Of a DNA stretch of 15,965 nt, positions 1 to 7,724 are shown one piece after another. The DNA comes from Russula earlei (taxonomy: Eukaryota > Basidiomycota > Agaricomycetes > Russulales > Russulaceae): NCBI GenBank assembly GCA_025769875.1, contig JAGFNK010001036.1, positions 1 to 15,965 on the forward strand. The letters are read 5' to 3'. Both the position numbers and the translations under genes were made by a program. The first letter of the stretch is position 1. The number at the start of each line of letters is the position of its first letter. The notes below the pieces were generated by a model that searched no databases, was not told the DNA's origin, and saw only the letters and a program-made list of their open reading frames with translations.

Positions 1-258
1 CCTTACAACGGTAACTAGCCGTGTCAGTTCACAAGCAGAAAGCAAGTCGATGATAGAGAGGTGTTCAAGAAACGGGCTGGTTCCCGTGTATAATGAGTAA
101 GGATCCCTGCAGCGGTCGAAGTGTTTTATGCTAAACAGGTTATGGCCAATAGACCCTTCCTAGTATGACTCGGTCCGTTGAGAAGCTAGGGTAAGTTTGT
201 AATGGGATAGACTAGGGCTGGTTCCACTAGCTATATGCGTTCAAGTCCGTCGGGACCT
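1..258. other. Unassigned sequence at left edge
   Basis: No gene is recognised here. The stretch holds an 11-bp direct repeat, GGGCTGGTTCC, at about 74-84 and 215-225. An imperfect palindrome sits at about 242-263 (arms GTTCAAGTCC and GGACCTTGAAC around a 4-base loop). On the minus strand this region lies downstream of the W LTR, so it may be the end of that LTR or the start of an internal region. The boundary cannot be placed from one copy. Confidence 0.4.
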
Positions 259-885
259 TGAACAATGCAGAGAGAGTAGAGGAAGGTAGGTCTTAAAGGA
301 GGAGAGCTCTTCTCAGGAGAGTGAAGAGAGACTCTTAGGAAAGGAAGGGAAAGGCGAAGAGTAGATGGTGGATGGTGTGTTGAGAGTTGATGAAATGGAG
401 AGGTAGTTGTGTGTTAAGTTTGTGAGAGTGAAGTGGGTTGCAGGCGAATATGTTTGGACAAGAGTAGGTTGGATTCTACAAGAGACCAAGCTTAGGGCTT
501 TGGTCACAAAGTACTGAGCTTATATATACAGGAGAAGCGCAGCAATAGCTGCGCTTTGACTGTGCTACTAGTATAGTAGGAGTCATAATAAGTAGGAGTC
601 ATAGGAATAAGGCCACGAATGAGTCAGAACCAAGTAACTGTGCTGCACAGTAGGTGCGCAGCATTGCACAGTCAAAACTAAGAAGTGAACATAAATGGAA
701 AGAGAACCAAACAAAGGGAAAGTAACAGCAATCCAGTGTTACCTGGACGTGTATGGATCACATGATAACACAGAAAGGATCACAAGACGTAAGAGATCAC
801 AAGACCAGTAAGTAAAGGGACGTACGCAAGCAAGCAGTCCGTAGCAAAAGGTAAGGAGTAAACGTAAAAGGAAAATGGTGTAACA
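259..885 (-). repeat. LTR of family W (left copy, 3' boundary uncertain)
   Basis: On the minus strand the sequence starts with TGTTACACC at 885, a typical LTR opening. The first ~157 bases are shared with an inverted copy at 15809-15965, and the similarity stops exactly at this TGTTACACC, so the 5' edge is well supported. A TATA box follows about 360 bases in. The 3' edge is not proven: minus-strand TTGTTCA at 265-259 is a guess, and the LTR may extend to or beyond the window edge. The five bases outside the known edge are ACAAG (886-890), and I find no matching ACAAG next to a plausible end, so no TSD is shown. Confidence 0.65.
519..530 (-). promoter_or_regulatory. TATA box of W LTR
   Basis: The minus strand reads TATATATAAG here, followed by a pyrimidine-rich leader. 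Its place within the LTR agrees with a U3/R junction promoter. Upstream (higher coordinates) are three short palindromes: 535-556 (AAGCGCAGC, 4-base loop, GCTGCGCTT), about 568-582 (CTACTA/TAGTAG) and 638-652 (ACTGTGC T GCACAGT). A 13-bp direct repeat, AGTAGGAGTCATA, lies at 575-587 and 591-603. They look like U3 control elements; their function is inferred. Confidence 0.6.
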
Positions 886-892
886 ACAAGGG

Positions 893-915
893 TGGTTCTT
901 ACTTTTTAAGAACCA
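893..915. other. Perfect 9-bp hairpin over the stop of the 307-codon frame
   Basis: TGGTTCTTA (893-901) and TAAGAACCA (907-915) are exact inverted repeats around a 5-base loop. The stop codon of the minus-strand frame (906-908) lies inside it, and the W LTR edge is 8 bases beyond. In RNA it would form a stem-loop at the end of the frame. A Helitron end was considered but no CTRR terminus follows. Confidence 0.7.
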
Positions 916-1829
916 TGCGCAAGATCTATGGTTTCGAGCTGGTACCTCTCAATTATCTCGAGAGGGTTAAGGGGAATACGAGGCGTAAAGCAAAAGCGAA
1001 GTAGCTGAGGGTTAAAGCGGATGGTGTCGACTGTATAAGTCGAATAGTGACGTAGGGACACGCGGTTACTGTTCTCCTCAAAGTGTAAGTAGCCGTATGC
1101 GAAAGCGAGACGTCCGTCCAAGAAGTCGTGTACGATAGATAAGCAAAACGAGCCCTCGTAAGCAGGGCAGTAAATAGCAGGCAAGGTAAGTAGTTTCCTA
1201 AACAACGAGGTGTTAAAAATGTATGCGATGCGTCCAAGGGGAAAGTCAGCGTCCGGGGTGTATATCCCAACATTGGAGCAGATGCTGAAGGGGGTGAGAT
1301 TGTACTGGGTGGCAAGGGCAGTGTTGGAGGGCTCTACTGCAAAAGTGTGGACGATGTGTGCACGAAAGGCGGTAGTGAAGGTGTCTGTGAATGCACGACG
1401 AGCTAACTGGTCTGAGGTAGGGATGCGTCCAAGGTAGTCTTGGTGATTCAAGTCGTGAAGGGGACGCCACTGCTCCTGGCGACGATTGGTGGTAGGGAGG
1501 ACGAAGTACTGGTGCAGATGGAAGCGAAATACTGTGCAGGGGGGACGGTCAAGGAAGCCTTCTGGTAAGGGAGGACGGTCCGCTTGCTGTTGCTCGTTCT
1601 GCGCTGGAGGGGGAGTGCCGACAGGGACAAAGTTGTCTGGGATAGGCTGGGCAGTGGTAGGAGACGATGGGGGAGCCGTTGGGGAGTACAAGAGGCTGAG
1701 GGGTGAGGATGTGTCGACCGGGTCGACGTCTTCAGTGAGGATGTGAAGAGCGGTGCGTGGAGTGGGCTGGAGAGGAGAAGGGAGACGCAGGGAGGTATTG
1801 ACAAGAGTGGGGGAGTTGGGAGTAGACAC
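906..1829 (-). CDS. Unknown 307-codon open frame, no ATG start
   Basis: I do not recognise this protein. On the minus strand an uninterrupted frame runs from an in-frame TGA at 1847-1845 to a TAA at 908-906. The listed start is a GTG (1829-1827), and no methionine codon occurs anywhere in the frame. Residues 1-90 are rich in Pro, Ser and Thr and look disordered. From about residue 95 (VFRFHLHQYFVLP) to the end the composition is mixed, with many aromatics and hydrophobics, like a folded domain. I see no zinc knuckle, protease, RT or integrase motif. It begins 47 bases after the end of the X-1 LTR on the same strand, where a gag would lie, and a TGGACAGTC primer-site-like run sits between. It ends 21 bases before the W LTR. 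Options: a gag-like or captured frame of a non-autonomous X element, a 3' exon joined by splicing, or a decayed gene whose start was lost. Its openness suggests real coding history; identity is open. Confidence 0.45.
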   Translation of the reverse strand: MSTPNSPTLVNTSLRLPSPLQPTPRTALHILTEDVDPVDTSSPLSLLYSPTAPPSSPTTAQPIPDNFVPVGTPPPAQNEQQQADRPPLPEGFLDRPPCTVFRFHLHQYFVLPTTNRRQEQWRPLHDLNHQDYLGRIPTSDQLARRAFTDTFTTAFRAHIVHTFAVEPSNTALATQYNLTPFSICSNVGIYTPDADFPLGRIAYIFNTSLFRKLLTLPAIYCPAYEGSFCLSIVHDFLDGRLAFAYGYLHFEENSNRVSLRHYSTYTVDTIRFNPQLLRFCFTPRIPLNPLEIIERYQLETIDLAHGS

Positions 1830-1875
1830 TTGAGCGTTGGCTGGTCAATACAAGAATGATGAGAGACTGTCCAGA

Positions 1876-2703
1876 TGTCAAGACACGTACTGCTGATCAC
1901 TAAGGACTCAGGAGCAGGTGGGCAGGGGTCAGAACAGATGGTACGCGGCGTAAACGGCGTTGAACAAGAGGACGAGCCAAACGACTAGAAGATACCAGAT
2001 GGGGACTGGTACGTGTTGCAGGAGGCAGAGGCGAAGAGTAGAGGCCAGTGCAGCGAGGGACTTTAAACAAGGCGGTCGTTGAAGAGTACCTTGAAGACGA
2101 GGGAAGGCTTTAGACTGAGCAGTCGCAGGGGAGTACCCAGGAAGTGGAGAGTATCACAAATGGACAGTCTGACGACTGCCATGCTTCATTGGGGCTTATA
2201 TACAGTGTACAGGGTCGATTACAAAGTACTGGGACTATTCTAGACTCTTTGGTACCATCCAATAGGACTTCAGAGGCATGAACTTGCTTATGTCAAGTTT
2301 CAGGCTTACTGAGCGCATTACTGATCATTGTGGAGCGATGACATCATTATGATGTCACTGTGGAGCGCTTAGTGAGCCTATGAGGTCACTGTGGAGTCGC
2401 TCAGTCAGCCATGATGTCATTGGAGCCTTGATGACATCAGATGATTTATGCAACAGTTTCTAAGAGTTTGTGCCGCTGTTTTGGGTCCATGGTGGCTGAG
2501 TGGCCATGTGGCTGCCACGCGATGATTACCCGATTAGGAAACCGGTGCCTGGTCGTGTTAGAGTGCCTTTGCAATAGCAATATCTTGTACCACAGGAGGG
2601 ATAGCCCAGAAAATGGAAGGGAGTCGGTAATGCAAAGTGAGAGAGGTCTTTCTTGAGTAAAATAGGACAATCCTTGGCCAGGACTTGGCCTTGGTTCGTA
2701 ACA
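1876..2703 (-). repeat. LTR of family X, copy X-1 (828 bp)
   Basis: Minus strand, opening TGTTACGAACC at 2703 and closing GTCTTGACA at 1876. Both edges are fixed by comparison with the TSD-flanked X-2 copy, to which it is nearly identical over its whole length. TATA box at about 2195-2205 (minus CTGTATATAAG). Flanking 5-mers differ (CCAGA left, CACGC right), so it is not a simple solo LTR. The minus-strand sequence just after the LTR is TC then TGGACAGTCTCTC, which could be a primer-binding site. It may thus be the 5' LTR of an X element whose body has been cut by the W LTR. No polypurine tract lies upstream, arguing against a 3' LTR. Confidence 0.85.
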
Positions 2704-2869
2704 CACGCATACATACAGACATGGATGACACACATGCAGATTTCATTGCCACTCAATCTGAGGGCTCACTGCCCATAGTGTCTTGTCCCTTTGTCATCAC
2801 TGCACCGCCTTGCACTCTTGACTTGCAGTCAGAGGAGTAGCATTTTTGTATTCAAGTATCAGTAGCTAC
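2704..2869. other. Spacer between two head-to-head X LTRs
   Basis: This stretch of 166 bp lies between the 5' edges of X-1 (minus) and X-3 (plus). I see no gene, no polypurine tract and no match elsewhere in the window. It may be the host sequence left of the X-3 insertion. Confidence 0.5.
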
Positions 2870-3093
2870 TGTTATGAACCAAGGCTAGGATCTGGCCACA
2901 TATTGTTCTGTTTCGCTCAAAGAAGCCTCTTTCACTTTGCATTGTCTATTCACTTCTATATCCAATGACCACTCCCTCCTACAAGCATACATCACAAGGA
3001 ATCATCATCCTCCAAGTCTCTAAGGGCTTGCTTGGATGCCTCCTTCCTGTCACATCTCACTATTGAACAACCCAGTTCAAGAGTGAGACAAAA

Positions 3094-3580
3094 TGTCACA
3101 AGAACTGGCTACTTGGAATGGACCGGCAACCAGGACAGCCCTACCTGGACTTGACCTCATGTTTGACTCGTTTATTATGACTTGTCTACTCCTGACTCAT
3201 GTTTGACATGACTCTTACTCGTGCCCACCCTGATCGACTTGGAGCTACTATTTGATATAGTAGAATACTTGTGTATATAAGACCTTCTGAGAGGAGAATA
3301 AGCCTTAGGCTTGTTCTCCTGTGAATACCACTGGTTAACATCTTGGAACCCCCTCGCCTTTGAGCCCTTAAGCTCATCATCTGAATTCCCTCTTGATTGT
3401 CTTGTCTTCTGGATGTGAAGACAATACAATAGAGTATCCTTTCTGTGGAACACACTAGCTTCTGCTGTGTTGTCTTCAAAACCCCTGACTTTCACGAGAG
3501 CTTACTACCTCGCTTGACTTCTCTATGCTTGTCCCATGCATGAACAGATTTGTCAGCGACACCGCCTCCAGTCAGTGACA
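3094..3580 (+). repeat. Solo LTR of family Z (487 bp)
   Basis: Opens TGTCACAAG and closes CAGTGACA, with short inverted ends TGTCAC/GTGACA. It is flanked by CAAAA (3089-3093) and CAAAG (3581-3585), a TSD with one mismatch. Removing it restores the Y-B sequence to the same order and length as Y-A, which confirms both edges. A TATA box (GTGTATATAAG, from 3271) on the plus strand sets its orientation. Only one copy of Z is in the window. Open frames inside it on the minus strand look incidental. Confidence 0.85.
3271..3282 (+). promoter_or_regulatory. TATA box of Z LTR
   Basis: TATATAAGA about 180 bases from the LTR start, in the usual place for a U3 promoter; it gives the plus orientation of this LTR. 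Confidence 0.6.
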
Positions 3581-4087
3581 CAAAGGCTCAGAGACAAGTT
3601 GACTGAGTTCTAGGATGAAGTTGGTGAAGAGCATGGTCCACATGAGTAGCAGGTACCAGAGGGGGACTAGTACAGGCTGTGAGAGATGGATTAGTACAGG
3701 CTGTGAGAGATGATCCCAGAGAGAGAGGGCCAGTGTGTACTAGATAGGGTGGTCGCAAAGGAGTACCTGTCAAGACACGTACTGCTGATCACTAAGGACT
3801 CAGGAGCAGGTGGGCAAGGGTCGGAACAGATGATACACGGCGAAGGCGGCGTTGAACAAGAGGACGAGCCAAACGACGAGGAGGTACCAGATAGGGACTG
3901 GTAGGTGTTGCAAGAGACAAAGGCGAAGGCTGGAGGCCAGTGTAGCGAGGGGACTTTAAACAAGGCGGTCGTTGAAGAGTACCTTGGGAGCGAGGGGAAT
4001 CTTTAGACTGAGCGGTCGCAGGGGAGTACCCAGGAAGATGAGAGTATCACAAATGGACAGTCTGACGACTGCCATGCTTCATTGGGG

Positions 4088-4098
4088 CTTATATACAG
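4088..4098 (-). promoter_or_regulatory. TATA box of X-2 LTR
   Basis: Minus strand CTGTATATAAG, about 500 bases from the LTR start. The same box is at 2195-2205 in X-1 and about 6641-6650 in X-3. Shortly downstream is a conserved stem-loop (GGCAGTC ... GACTGTCC) shared with family Y. Confidence 0.6.
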
Positions 4099-4231
4099 TG
4101 TACAGGGTCGATTACAAAGCACTGGGACTATTCTAGACTCTTTGGTACCATCCAATAGGACTACAGAGGCATAAACTTGCTTGTGTCAACTTTCAGGCTT
4201 ACTGAGCGCATTACTGATCATTGTGGAGCGA

Positions 4232-4250
4232 TGACATCATTATGATGTCA
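4232..4250. promoter_or_regulatory. Palindromic TGACATCA-type site in X U3
   Basis: TGACATCAT T ATGATGTCA is a perfect 9-bp palindrome around one base. The same site is at 2339-2357 in X-1, and a decayed form is near 6487 in X-3. It lies between copies of a TGTGGAGCG motif, upstream of the TATA box on the minus strand. TGACATCA is one step from the CRE/ATF consensus; binding is inferred. Confidence 0.5.
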
Positions 4251-4324
4251 CTGTGGAGCGCTTAGTGAGCCTATGAGGTCACTGTGGAGTCGCTCAGTCA
4301 GCCATGATGTCATTGGAGTCTTGA

Positions 4325-4332
4325 TGACGTCA
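4325..4332. promoter_or_regulatory. Exact CRE/ATF-type octamer TGACGTCA in X-2
   Basis: Exact palindromic TGACGTCA in the U3 part of X-2. At the same place X-1 has TGACATCA (2431-2438), a CpG-to-CpA change. In other eukaryotes this octamer binds CREB/ATF-type bZIP factors; whether one acts here is inference. Confidence 0.5.
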
Positions 4333-5325
4333 GATGATTTATGCAACAGTTTCTAAGAGTTTGTGCCGCTGTTTTGGGTCCATGGTGGCTGAGTGGCCAT
4401 GTGGCTGCCACGCGATGATTACCCGATTAGGAAACTGGTGCCTGGTCGTGTTATAGTGCCTTTGCAATAGCAATATCTTGTACCGCAGGAGGGATAGCCC
4501 AGAAAATGGAAGGGAGTCGGCAATGCAAAGTGAGAGAGGTTTCTCTTGAGTAAAATAGGACAATCTTTGGCCAGGACTTGGCCTTGGTTCGTAACAGTAC
4601 CCTCAGTAATAGAGTGCCACAAAACAAATGGATGGTCTGAAGACTGTCTGCTACTTTATTGAGCACTTATATACTAGAAGGGGACTGCTTAACAGAAAAC
4701 AAGTCATAACCTTGTTATCAAGCACAATTGATGGATGAGTAAGAAGTCAGAACATGCTTAGTGAACATGCTCAGTCATACTCAGTAAGCTGCTGAGTAAG
4801 AGGCCCTAGATGATGAGTAAGAGCCTCTAGTGTCCATGTGTTCACTGCTTAGTGCATGTGCAAAGCATCTGATTCATTTACTGTTAGTTAGTTTAGGGCT
4901 GGTCATTTGGGGGCTTCAGGTATTTGTCAGTGAATAGTGTTGCCTATAAGGCCCCTTAAAGTTGACCCTAATATCCCTATTAAGGTCCTCAGTATTGTCT
5001 TGTAGTTTGTTCTAAGGTTATTAGAGTTAGTCTAATAACACGTTCTAGGGCCTATTGTCAAGACTCACTGTTGAACTATCTAGTTCAAGAGTGAGGGGTA
5101 AGCTCGAAGACGAGTCGATAGATGTCCAAGATGGCATGGGCAAGAAGTAAAGTCCAGAGTAGTAACAAATACCAGAGAGGCACTGTTACTGTGAGAGTTG
5201 AACAGTCATGCAGAGAGGAGGCCAGGATAGTCACTAGGGGACGGTCCCTTAAAGGAGTATCCCAGGGATGGAGAGTTCCGTAAACAAATGGACAGTCTGA
5301 GGACTGTCCACTACTTTATTGAGCA

Positions 5326-5335
5326 CTTATATACT
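5326..5335 (-). promoter_or_regulatory. TATA box of Y-A LTR
   Basis: Minus strand AGTATATAAG. The Y-B equivalent is at 4666-4675. Just downstream on the minus strand is the stem-loop GGACAGTC-CTCA-GACTGTCC (5290-5309). Confidence 0.6.
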
Positions 5336-5419
5336 ACAAGGGAACTGCTAAATAGAGAACAAGTCATAACCTTGTTATCAAGCACAATAGAATGATGAGT
5401 AAGAAGTTGGAGTGCGCTT

Positions 5420-5435
5420 ACTGAGCATGCTCAGT
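5420..5435. promoter_or_regulatory. 16-bp perfect palindrome in Y U3
   Basis: ACTGAGCATGCTCAGT is its own reverse complement. It sits among repeated TGAGTAAG and CTCAGTAA motifs in the part of the Y LTR upstream of the TATA box. In Y-B the same place reads AGTGAACATGCTCAGT, so one arm has decayed. It is a candidate site for a dimeric transcription factor; this is inference. Confidence 0.45.
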
Positions 5436-6746
5436 CATGCTCAGTAATCTGCTGAGTAAGAAGGCTTCTCCTGCTGAGTAAGAGCTTTCATTGTCCACAT
5501 GTTTACTGTTCTAGTGCACGTGCAAGCACCTGATTCATTTTCTGTTAGTTAGTTTAGGGCCAGTTGTTTGAGGACTTGTAGTTTGGTCAGGGAATAGCAT
5601 TAACTTATAAGGCCCTTATATAGTTCTATTAGGGTCCTTAGAGTCGACCCTAATACTTCTATTAAGGTCCTTAGTATTGCCTTCTAGTTCGTTCTATAGT
5701 TATTAGAGTTGGTCTAATAACACGTTGTAGGGTCTTTGATACTAGGTTAGTACCTATTGTAGAGCACTTAGAGTCGTCCTAAAGGGTCCCTAGGAGGGCC
5801 CTAATACTGTCCTTTATTGCTAGAAGGGTTGCCATTAAGTGGGGCTTGCTGTATGTTGATTGTGCTGAGAATCGCTCGCGTGACAATGCATGCGTGATAT
5901 TGTGGACACCTCTACTCACCCCTTTTGCTCATGTGAACAGGGTGACACCATAGAGGCTGGGTTTCCTCCTATAAGGAAGGGTCCTTCAAGGGCCCTCTCC
6001 GGAGAATGGTTCATGACACCTATAGCATCTTCATTAATGTCCAATGTAAGGCACTTGAGGTCATCCTAAAGGGTCTTTAGGGAGCCTTTAATACTGTCTT
6101 TTATTGCTAGCAGGGTTGTTGCTAAGTAGGGCTTGCTGTATGTCAATTGTGCCTAGAATCAATTGCACAACAATGTGCACATGATATTGTGGACACCTCT
6201 ACTTACCCCGTTTGGTCATGTGAACAGGGTGGCATCATGGAGGCTGGGTTTCCTCTAATATGGAAGGGTCCTTCAAGGGCCCTCTCTGGGAAATGGTTCA
6301 TGACACTTCCTATCTGGGGAACCCACCATGTGCCAGCCACATGGCCACTCAGCCACAAAGCCCAAAATACTGGATGGACTCTCAGACCTCCTAGAATGAT
6401 CTGCACGATGTCATAAAGCTCCACTGACATCATACCTGACTGAGCAACCCCACTATGATGTCATATGCTCACTAAGCACTCCACAAGTGATATCATTATG
6501 ATGTCATTGCTCCACAGTCTCCCTAATTGTCCTGAGTCACCTATAGGTCTGACACAACAAGTTTTATGTCCCTTGTATCTGATTGGAGTGGTCCAAAGAG
6601 TCTGAGTTATCTCCTGTAGTTCATACTCAGACTTGTAACTAGTATATAAGCCCCAATGTAGCATGGCAGTCATCAGACTGTCCATTTGTGATACTCTCAT
6701 CTTCCAGGGTACTCCCCTGCAACTGCTCTGTTTAAAGACTTCCCTC

Positions 6747-7262
6747 TGTTAAGATTTGTTCAATCTTAATTTTCACTCTAGCAATAGAGTTGCTTGATAT
6801 AGTTCAAGCACTAGATTTTGACACCTTTGATGTTATCACAGGTAAGAGTAGATGAAAGAGAAGAGAGCGGCCTCTTATTGCTTTGAGCAGTAGTTTCTTT
6901 TAGAGAGTGAGAATCTTTTAAGATTCAGAAAGTAACTTGAGTGTAAGGCTCAACTCTTGATACACCAGAGTCTTTATACCGTATCTCCATCACAGCTGAT
7001 CTGATTCATACAAAACTTGGGGAGCACATAGCTAAGACCCACTACTATCCAAAACCAGGAGCCACAATTCAGAGGTATCAGTAATGACTCACACATGAGT
7101 CACTCTTTTGTAGTAACCGTCATCAATCCAGTAAGCAATCACTAAGCATTAGTCACTCAATCAGTCGGCAATAACAAAGTATCAGTCAGCCAATCAGTAA
7201 GCAGAAAATTGTAAGCAAACATAGGTAACCAGTCAATCATGAACACAAGTCAAATACTAACA
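6747..7262 (-). repeat. Probable solo LTR of family V (516 bp)
   Basis: The segment opens TGTTAAGATTTG and closes CAAATACTAACA, near-perfect 12-bp inverted ends. It interrupts the X-3 sequence exactly here. Flanking 5-mers are CCCTC (6742-6746) and TTCTC (7263-7267), a TSD with two C-to-T changes. No other copy is present. Orientation is weak: TATAAAGA on the minus strand near 6973 suggests minus. No coding content is seen. Confidence 0.7.
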
Positions 7263-7269
7263 TTCTCAC

Positions 7270-7654
7270 TGTTGAACCGGAACCCGAACGGATCAAAGAA
7301 GGCGAAGACCTTCATACAAGTTTTAAGATCCGCTCATAGATGTTATGTGTTAGACAGAACTTTAGTATATGCGCTTATGGCAATAGGGTTACGCATAGTA
7401 CGCTATCTATCACAAGATGCAGCCTTATGCTGCGTCTAGAACGTTTCCACATCACACGTCACTTAATGCGCGATATAGTGGACACCTGTAGTCACCTCTT
7501 TTGGACTTAGGAACAGCCCTGGGTCATAGAGGTATAAATACCATACTTGTAGACGAGTATACACATCGCTCTACACCCCAATATCACTTGAGCATTAGCA
7601 CAACCTCTAAGGTGGGTTGCTTTGCCTGTTAGCTGCGCTCTATGCTGCGCAACA
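7270..7654 (+). repeat. Solo LTR of the copia family C (385 bp)
   Basis: Plus strand, opening TGTTGAACC and closing GCGCAACA, exactly the same length as the two LTRs of the full copia element and about 97-98% identical by eye. A perfect TSD, CTCAC, lies at 7265-7269 and 7655-7659. It is inverted relative to the full element, whose 3' LTR starts only 70 bases away. It inserted at the edge of the V insertion in X-3, and its left TSD overlaps the V TSD, so it is younger than V. The TATA box GGTATAAATACC is at about 7530. Confidence 0.97.
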
Positions 7655-7724
7655 CTCACTCCCAAGGTACTCCTCAACAACCACCTTGTTTAAAGCCCCC
7701 TCACTGCACTGGCCTCCAACCTTC

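Larger units (their letters stand above)
3768..4596 (-). repeat. Solo LTR of family X, copy X-2 (829 bp)
   Basis: Minus strand, opening TGTTACGAACC at 4596 and closing GTCTTGACA at 3768. A perfect TSD, GTACC, flanks it at 3763-3767 and 4597-4601, within Y-B. This copy defines the exact ends of family X. Inside it, 3944-3983 and 3989-4030 are an imperfect tandem repeat (AGCGAGGGG...GAGTACC) that recurs in X-1. It is nearly identical to X-1 and much closer to it than to X-3, so it is a late insertion of a family that was already present in the older layer. Confidence 0.95.
5056..6018 (-). repeat. Solo LTR of family Y, copy Y-A (963 bp)
   Basis: Minus strand, opening TGTCATGAACC at 6018 and closing GTCTTGACA at 5056. 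A perfect TSD, CCTAT, lies at 5051-5055 and 6019-6023, inside Y-B. It is an uninterrupted copy and sets the length of the family. Its similarity to the two flanks explains what at first looks like two sets of direct repeats (about 4605-5050 versus 5275-5760, and 5770-6018 versus 6050-6305). A palindrome near its 3' end (TTGAACTA/TAGTTCAA, about 5067-5092) is shared with Y-B. Confidence 0.95.
3048..6305 (-). repeat. Solo LTR of family Y, copy Y-B, split by three insertions
   Basis: Minus-strand Y LTR, opening TGTCATGAACC at 6305 and ending at 3048. A perfect TSD, CTTCC, flanks it at 3043-3047 and 6306-6310, inside X-3. Without the Z, X-2 and Y-A insertions and their second TSD copies it is 964 bp, against 963 bp for the uninterrupted Y-A. 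TATA box at 4666-4675 (minus). Near its 3' end is an imperfect palindrome (TTGAAC/GTTCAA, about 3056-3090). It also carries a private 24-bp tandem duplication (unit TAGTACAGGCTGTGAGAGATG at 3668 and again at 3692). Confidence 0.93.

Noticed and set aside
240..264. T-arm-like GTTCAAGTCC as a tRNA remnant or primer-binding site
   Set aside because: The T-stem does not pair, there is no cloverleaf or CCA-complement TGG, and the sequence is better described as an imperfect palindrome.
893..915. Helitron 3' terminus hairpin
   Set aside because: No CTRR end follows within the expected distance and no Rep/helicase sequence is present.
2446..2733. Minus-strand open frames within X LTRs (also 4339-4563) as a small gene
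   Set aside because: They lie inside U3 of a non-coding LTR and repeat only because the LTR repeats; frames are not kept in X-3.
3175..3495. 106-codon minus-strand frame as a gene
   Set aside because: It lies inside the Z solo LTR, antisense to its promoter, with no motif.
5760..6305. Tandem direct duplications around 4605-5760 and 5770-6305
   Set aside because: Fully explained by Y-A inserted into Y-B, with matching CCTAT TSD.
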